A stretch of DNA of 64,000 nt from Amycolatopsis albispora (GTDB taxonomy: Bacteria > Actinomycetota > Actinomycetes > Mycobacteriales > Pseudonocardiaceae): contig NZ_CP015163.1 of NCBI RefSeq assembly GCF_003312875.1, forward strand, positions 7,998,001 through 8,062,000, read 5' to 3'. Below the pieces are notes generated by a model that saw only the letters and a list, made by a program, of their open reading frames with translations, was not told the origin of the DNA and did no database searches. This document shows, in pieces, positions 60,384 to 64,000 of this stretch (the stretch's first letter is position 1; each line of letters begins with the position of its first letter). Made by a program: the position numbers and the translations under genes.

Positions 60384-61985
60384 ATGACCCGATCCAGAAC
60401 GGCTCGATGGCGCCCGGTCCGCTGGGCGATTCCGGTGGTGTGCGCACTGGTCGCGGTGCTCGCGCCGACCCCGGCGGTGAGCACGCCCGGTTTCACCGGC
60501 GGGGACTGGCCCACCTGGACCAAGGACGCCAGGGGGAGCAGGCACAACGCCGCCGAACGGCGGATCAACCAGTTCACTGTGGACGATCTTTCGGTCAGGT
60601 GGGCCCACGCCTTCCCGCGTGGCGGCCCGACCCTGCGCAGCCAGCCGGCGGTGACCGGCGGCCGGATGTACTTCGGCGGCCCGGACGGGCTGTTCTACGC
60701 GCTGGACGCCAAAACCGGCGCGACGCTGTGGACCTTCGACCTGGGCACCGTCGATCCGGCGGTGGGTGCGGCCAAGGTGGTGCGCGACAGCCCGTCCGTC
60801 GCGAATGGACGCGTCTACTTCGGAGACGGCCGTGGTTACCTGTACGCGCTGAACCAGTGGACCGGCGCACTCGAGTGGGCCGAACGGCTGGACACCAATC
60901 CGGCCGCACGGCTGACCAGCTCCCCGATCCACTTCGACGGCCGCGTCTACGTCGGCGTGGCGAGCGCGGACAACGCCGGCGGTGTGGACTCGGCGTGTTG
61001 CACCTTCCGCGGGCACGTGGACGCGCTCGACGCCGAGACCGGTGAGCTGGTTTGGCGCTACTACACGGTTCCCGAGCCCAAGGCGGTCGGCACCTGGCCC
61101 AGCGGCGCGATCCACTGGTCGCCGTCCGGCGCCGGGGTGTGGAGCTCACCGGTGATCGATCCGGCCACCCGCACGCTCTACGTGGGCACCGGCCAGAACT
61201 ACACCGGCACCGAAGGCGACTCGGATTCCGTGCTCGCGCTGGACGTGGGCACCGGTGCCGTGCGGTGGACCAAACAGCTGACGCATCCGGACACCTGGCG
61301 CGTGCTGTGCGCCGATCCGAAGGCGCCGCCCGGTTACTGCCCCGGTCTCGAAGACGGTTCCGCGCTGGACTACGACATCGGCACCGCGCCCAACGTGTTC
61401 ACCGTCAAGGGCCGCACGTACGTCGGCGTGGGGCAGAAGAGCGGGGTCTACCACGTGCTCGACACGGCCACCGGCGCGATCGTCTGGCAGCGCCAGCTTT
61501 CCTCCGGTGACACCACCTATTCCGAGTCCGGCATCCAGTGGGGCGCCAGCTACGACGGTGAACGGCTCTACGTGGCCACGAACCAGGGCAACCCGGGTGC
61601 GGTGCACGCGCTCGACCCGGAAACCGGGGCGCTGCTGTGGCGAACGCCGAATCCGGCGGACGGTTGCGCGTGGGGTGGTGCCGCGCTCGCGCCGGCCAGC
61701 TGCCTGCTGGCACACGCGCCCGCGGTGAGCAGCAGCCCCGGTGTGGTCTACGAGGGCAGTTCCGACGGCAAGATCCGGGCCTACCGCGCCAGGGACGGCA
61801 AGGTGCTCTGGCAGTTCGACACCATCCAGGACTTCCCGGGCGTCAACGGACTCGTCGGCCGCGGCGGCGGGCTGGCCGGTGGCGGCGGTGCGGTGGTGGC
61901 CGACGGCATGCTCTACGTGATGTCCGGGTTCCGGCCGCTCTACCCGAGCGACAAGGGATTTGTGCTGCTGGCCTTCGGTGTGTGA
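60384..61985 (+). CDS. secreted PQQ-type beta-propeller dehydrogenase-like protein
   Basis: 533 residues. Signal peptide (about 1-33), then WPTWTKDARGSRHN and repeated propeller blades with LDAKTGATLW, LDAETGELVW, LDVGTGAVRW and LDPETGALLW. A vicinal disulfide Cys205-Cys206 (SACCTFRG) as in PQQ-dependent dehydrogenases and polyvinyl-alcohol-dehydrogenase-like proteins. No heme c motif CxxCH, so electrons would go to a separate acceptor. ATG 60384 with GAGGGAG upstream. Substrate unknown. Confidence 0.82.
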   Translation: MTRSRTARWRPVRWAIPVVCALVAVLAPTPAVSTPGFTGGDWPTWTKDARGSRHNAAERRINQFTVDDLSVRWAHAFPRGGPTLRSQPAVTGGRMYFGGPDGLFYALDAKTGATLWTFDLGTVDPAVGAAKVVRDSPSVANGRVYFGDGRGYLYALNQWTGALEWAERLDTNPAARLTSSPIHFDGRVYVGVASADNAGGVDSACCTFRGHVDALDAETGELVWRYYTVPEPKAVGTWPSGAIHWSPSGAGVWSSPVIDPATRTLYVGTGQNYTGTEGDSDSVLALDVGTGAVRWTKQLTHPDTWRVLCADPKAPPGYCPGLEDGSALDYDIGTAPNVFTVKGRTYVGVGQKSGVYHVLDTATGAIVWQRQLSSGDTTYSESGIQWGASYDGERLYVATNQGNPGAVHALDPETGALLWRTPNPADGCAWGGAALAPASCLLAHAPAVSSSPGVVYEGSSDGKIRAYRARDGKVLWQFDTIQDFPGVNGLVGRGGGLAGGGGAVVADGMLYVMSGFRPLYPSDKGFVLLAFGV

Positions 61986-61988
61986 AAA

Positions 61989-62016
61989 AGGCGGTGAGCG
62001 CCGTTGCTCACCGCCT
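61989..62016 (-). terminator. intrinsic terminator for the DUF5988-like gene
   Basis: Perfect 11-bp stem AGGCGGTGAGC / GCTCACCGCCT around a 6-base loop. On the minus strand it is followed by TTTT, forming a classical rho-independent terminator 12 bp after the small gene. On the plus strand the stem directly follows the PQQ-type gene stop. Confidence 0.85.
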
Positions 62017-62027
62017 CACCCCCGGCG

Positions 62028-62246
62028 TCATTCGGCGACGTAGGTCCGCCCGGTCCATTCGAAGACGCGCAACCGGCGGCCCGCGTGCGTTTCGGTTTCG
62101 GCCGTCGGGCGGAAGTGTTCGTAACGATTCCCGTTCGCCAGCTTCAGCGGGCTTTCCTCGTCGTGCACTCGGTGGAAGCGCGGGTTTCCGCCAGGTAACG
62201 CGAGCGGGCCGCCGCGCAGCACCACATTGGGCCCGATATCACTCAT
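62028..62246 (-). CDS. small DUF5988-like protein
   Basis: 72 residues: VVLRGGPLALPGG near the N terminus, KLANGNRYEHFRPTAE in the middle and VFEWTGRTYVAE at the C terminus, the pattern of DUF5988 proteins often found beside secondary-metabolite regulators. ATG 62246 with AGGA upstream. Divergent from the SARP gene. Function unknown. Confidence 0.7.
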   Translation of the reverse strand: MSDIGPNVVLRGGPLALPGGNPRFHRVHDEESPLKLANGNRYEHFRPTAETETHAGRRLRVFEWTGRTYVAE

Positions 62247-62494
62247 GGCACCGTCCTTTCCCCGGATGGTTTCGCTGGGTGACGGAAGCCATCGTCGGCA
62301 CGCCGGCTAAAGCGGTGCTTTCGGGTGTCTTGCCCTCGTGCGCGGGTGTGCGCAGGGGAGGGCCGGTCGGTGCGTAGGGGCGGTTTCACGAGGCGGTTAG
62401 GGGCTTGGGTGAACCTCCGAACAGTGGCAAAGTCGCCGTTACCGGAACTGAGAAAGGGACCCGGTCGGGGGAAGACGAGTCACCGGAGGGCAAG

Positions 62495-63262
62495 TTGCGA
62501 TACGAGATCCTGGGCAGACTCAGAGTGGTCGACGACGAGGGAGCCACCTCGCTGACCGCGCGCAAGATGGAAACGCTGCTGGCCGTCCTGCTGGGCCGGG
62601 CGGACCAGGTGGTGACCACCGATCAGCTGATCACCGAGATCTGGGGGGACCGCCCGCCGCAGCGGGTGAACGCGGCACTGCACGTCTACATTTCCCAGCT
62701 GCGGAAGTTCCTGGACCGCCCGGGGCGCCGGGCCAGCCCGATCGTCACGCGCCCGCAGGGGTATCTGCTGCACCTCGGCGAGGACACGCTGGACGTCAAC
62801 GACTTCCAGCGGAAGGTGAACCGCGGCCGGGAGGCGGCGCAGCGGGGGCGGCACGAGGAGGCGGTGGCCCAGTTCGAGGCGGCGCTGGCGCTGTGGCGGG
62901 GGCGCGCGCTCAACGACGTGCAGGACGGCCCGATCCTCTACTGGTACGTGACCTGGCTGGAAGAGGCGCGGCTGGAGTGCGTGGAGATGCTCAACGACGC
63001 CTACCTGATGCTGAGCAGGCACCGCGAGGTGGTCGGCAGGCTGTACGTGCTCACCGGGGAGCACCCGTTGCGCGAGTCGTTCTACCGGCAGCTGATGCTG
63101 GCGTTGTTCCGCTCGGAGCGCCAGGCCGACGCGCTGAAGGTCTACCAGCACGCCCGCGAACGGCTCAACGCCGAGCTGGGCCTGGAACCGTGCCGTCCGC
63201 TGCGTGAACTGCAGGGCGCGATCCTGCGCGGTGACGAACTGCTCAAGCACACCGTCGCGTAA
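62495..63262 (+). CDS. SARP-family regulator (short)
   Basis: 255 residues. OmpR-like winged helix (1-90, beginning LRYEILGRLRVVDD) and BTAD domain (95-250, ending RPLRELQGAILRGDELL); no ATPase domain. Start TTG at 62495 is chosen because GGAGGGCAAG directly precedes it and this is the usual SARP beginning; in-frame extension upstream lacks similarity. The promoter region contains CTAAA-N6-CTTTC (62307-62322). Ends 3 bp before the convergent aminotransferase gene. Confidence 0.85.
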   Translation: MRYEILGRLRVVDDEGATSLTARKMETLLAVLLGRADQVVTTDQLITEIWGDRPPQRVNAALHVYISQLRKFLDRPGRRASPIVTRPQGYLLHLGEDTLDVNDFQRKVNRGREAAQRGRHEEAVAQFEAALALWRGRALNDVQDGPILYWYVTWLEEARLECVEMLNDAYLMLSRHREVVGRLYVLTGEHPLRESFYRQLMLALFRSERQADALKVYQHARERLNAELGLEPCRPLRELQGAILRGDELLKHTVA

Positions 63263-63265
63263 GTC

Positions 63266-64000
63266 CTAAGTAGACAACGCGGTGAGCAGCCGGTCCACTT
63301 CCCCGGCGGTGTTGTAGTGGATGATGCTGGCGCGGACCGCGCTGCCGGTGTCGCGGATGCCCAGTGCGCCGGTGAGTTCCCACGCGTAGTTGTGGCCGTT
63401 CCACACGTTGACGCGGGCCGCCGCCAGCCGTTCCGCGGTCTCGCGCGGGGTTTGGCCTTCGACGGTGAAGTAGGCGACCGCGGTCCGGCGCGCCGGTGCG
63501 CCGTGCAGCTGGATGCCGGGAATTCCGCGCAGGCCGTCGAGCAGCCGGCTGGACAGTTGTTGCTCGTGGGCTTCGGCCGCCGTCATCGAGGCGAGGATGC
63601 GTTCGCGGCGGGTGCCCTCGTGGCTGGTGAGCCCGGCGAGGTGGTCGACGGCCGCGGTCACCCCGGCGAGATCGGCGAACGGCAGCGTCCCGGTCTCGAA
63701 CCGGTTGGGCACGTCGTCGCTGGACGAGGCCAGCTTGTCGGGGCGCAGCGTGTCGAGCAGGGCGGGATCGGCGACCACCGCGCCGATGTGCGGTCCGCAC
63801 CACTTGTAGGCGCTGGTGGCGTAGAAGTCGGCGCCGAGCGCGGTCCGGTCGGTGGGGCCGTGCGGGGTGGCGTGCACCCCGTCGACGTAGGTGAGCGCAC
63901 CGGCCGCGTGGGCGGCGGCGGTGATCGAGGCGACGTCCGGCCGGGTGCCGAGCACGTTGCTCGCCGCGGTGCCGGCGACCAGCCGGGTGCGCTCGGAGAG
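63266..64000 (-). CDS. cysteine-desulfurase-like class V aminotransferase, C-terminal part
   Basis: 245 residues visible; the N terminus is beyond the window. PLP-dependent fold type I: YVDGVHATPHG, ATSAYKWCGPH with the Schiff-base Lys, and RFETGTLPFADLAG. No active-site Cys loop typical of IscS is visible in this part; best match is the cysteine-desulfurase-like group (isopenicillin-N-epimerase relatives) of uncertain substrate. Confidence 0.8.
   Translation of the reverse strand, partial: LSERTRLVAGTAASNVLGTRPDVASITAAAHAAGALTYVDGVHATPHGPTDRTALGADFYATSAYKWCGPHIGAVVADPALLDTLRPDKLASSSDDVPNRFETGTLPFADLAGVTAAVDHLAGLTSHEGTRRERILASMTAAEAHEQQLSSRLLDGLRGIPGIQLHGAPARRTAVAYFTVEGQTPRETAERLAAARVNVWNGHNYAWELTGALGIRDTGSAVRASIIHYNTAGEVDRLLTALST

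Overview
This is a very GC-rich actinobacterial chromosome segment. The gene families, the overlapping GTGA/ATGA gene starts and the many AfsR/SARP- and LAL-type regulators point to a Pseudonocardiaceae genome, most likely Amycolatopsis or a close relative (inference; no rRNA gene is present to settle it). I found no tRNA, rRNA, CRISPR, transposase or phage gene.

Layout. 1-3.0 kb: end of an alpha/beta hydrolase and the sulfate-activation operon cysD-cysNC. 3.0-4.4 kb: repeat-rich spacer and an alkB gene with a LexA-like box. 4.4-9.3 kb: a mirror-image regulatory island with two paralogous OmpR-type response regulators, a LuxR-type and an NB-ARC AfsR-type regulator, and one histidine kinase. 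9.4-17.2 kb: FN3 protein, MoxR ATPase, DUF58 and transglutaminase-like proteins, then a kinase-like membrane protein and a TetR regulator; both the transglutaminase and the kinase lack key catalytic residues. 17.5-20.0 kb: a Drr-type ABC exporter and a DUF2993-like protein. 20.1-29.7 kb: a tightly overlapping five-gene operon (DUF4132, MoxR-type AAA+, DUF5682, VWA, SWIM) that resembles the poorly understood E. coli yeh cluster. 30.4-40.1 kb: molybdopterin oxidoreductase, RHH regulator with DUF4097 protein, Lrp with an amino-acid dehydrogenase, NDH-2, CobF and RecD2.

40.3-51.4 kb looks like a small biosynthetic locus. An AfsR-like regulator with a decayed cyclase domain and a LAL regulator diverge from an AT-richer spacer. 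Next comes a translationally coupled operon, KASIII-like, FkbH-like, ACP, E2-type acyltransferase and P450, whose first four genes have the order of the tetronate cassettes of spirotetronate pathways (AbyA1-A4). No polyketide synthase is visible, and a P450 stands where the fifth tetronate gene usually lies.

51.5-62.0 kb: an OmpR/HK pair followed by two paralogous envelope modules (CxR lipoprotein plus HlyD-like adaptor, only the first with a MacB-like ABC transporter). Both modules have the same four-half-site promoter, so the neighbouring response regulator is the obvious candidate activator. Then come a secreted double-barrel protein and a secreted PQQ-type beta-propeller. 62.0-64 kb: a DUF5988-like small protein, a short SARP and a partial class V aminotransferase.

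A striking non-coding feature is a dispersed family of palindromic elements built on GAATGTGGCTTTCG. It occupies four intergenic spacers, with hairpin arms of up to 26 perfect base pairs.
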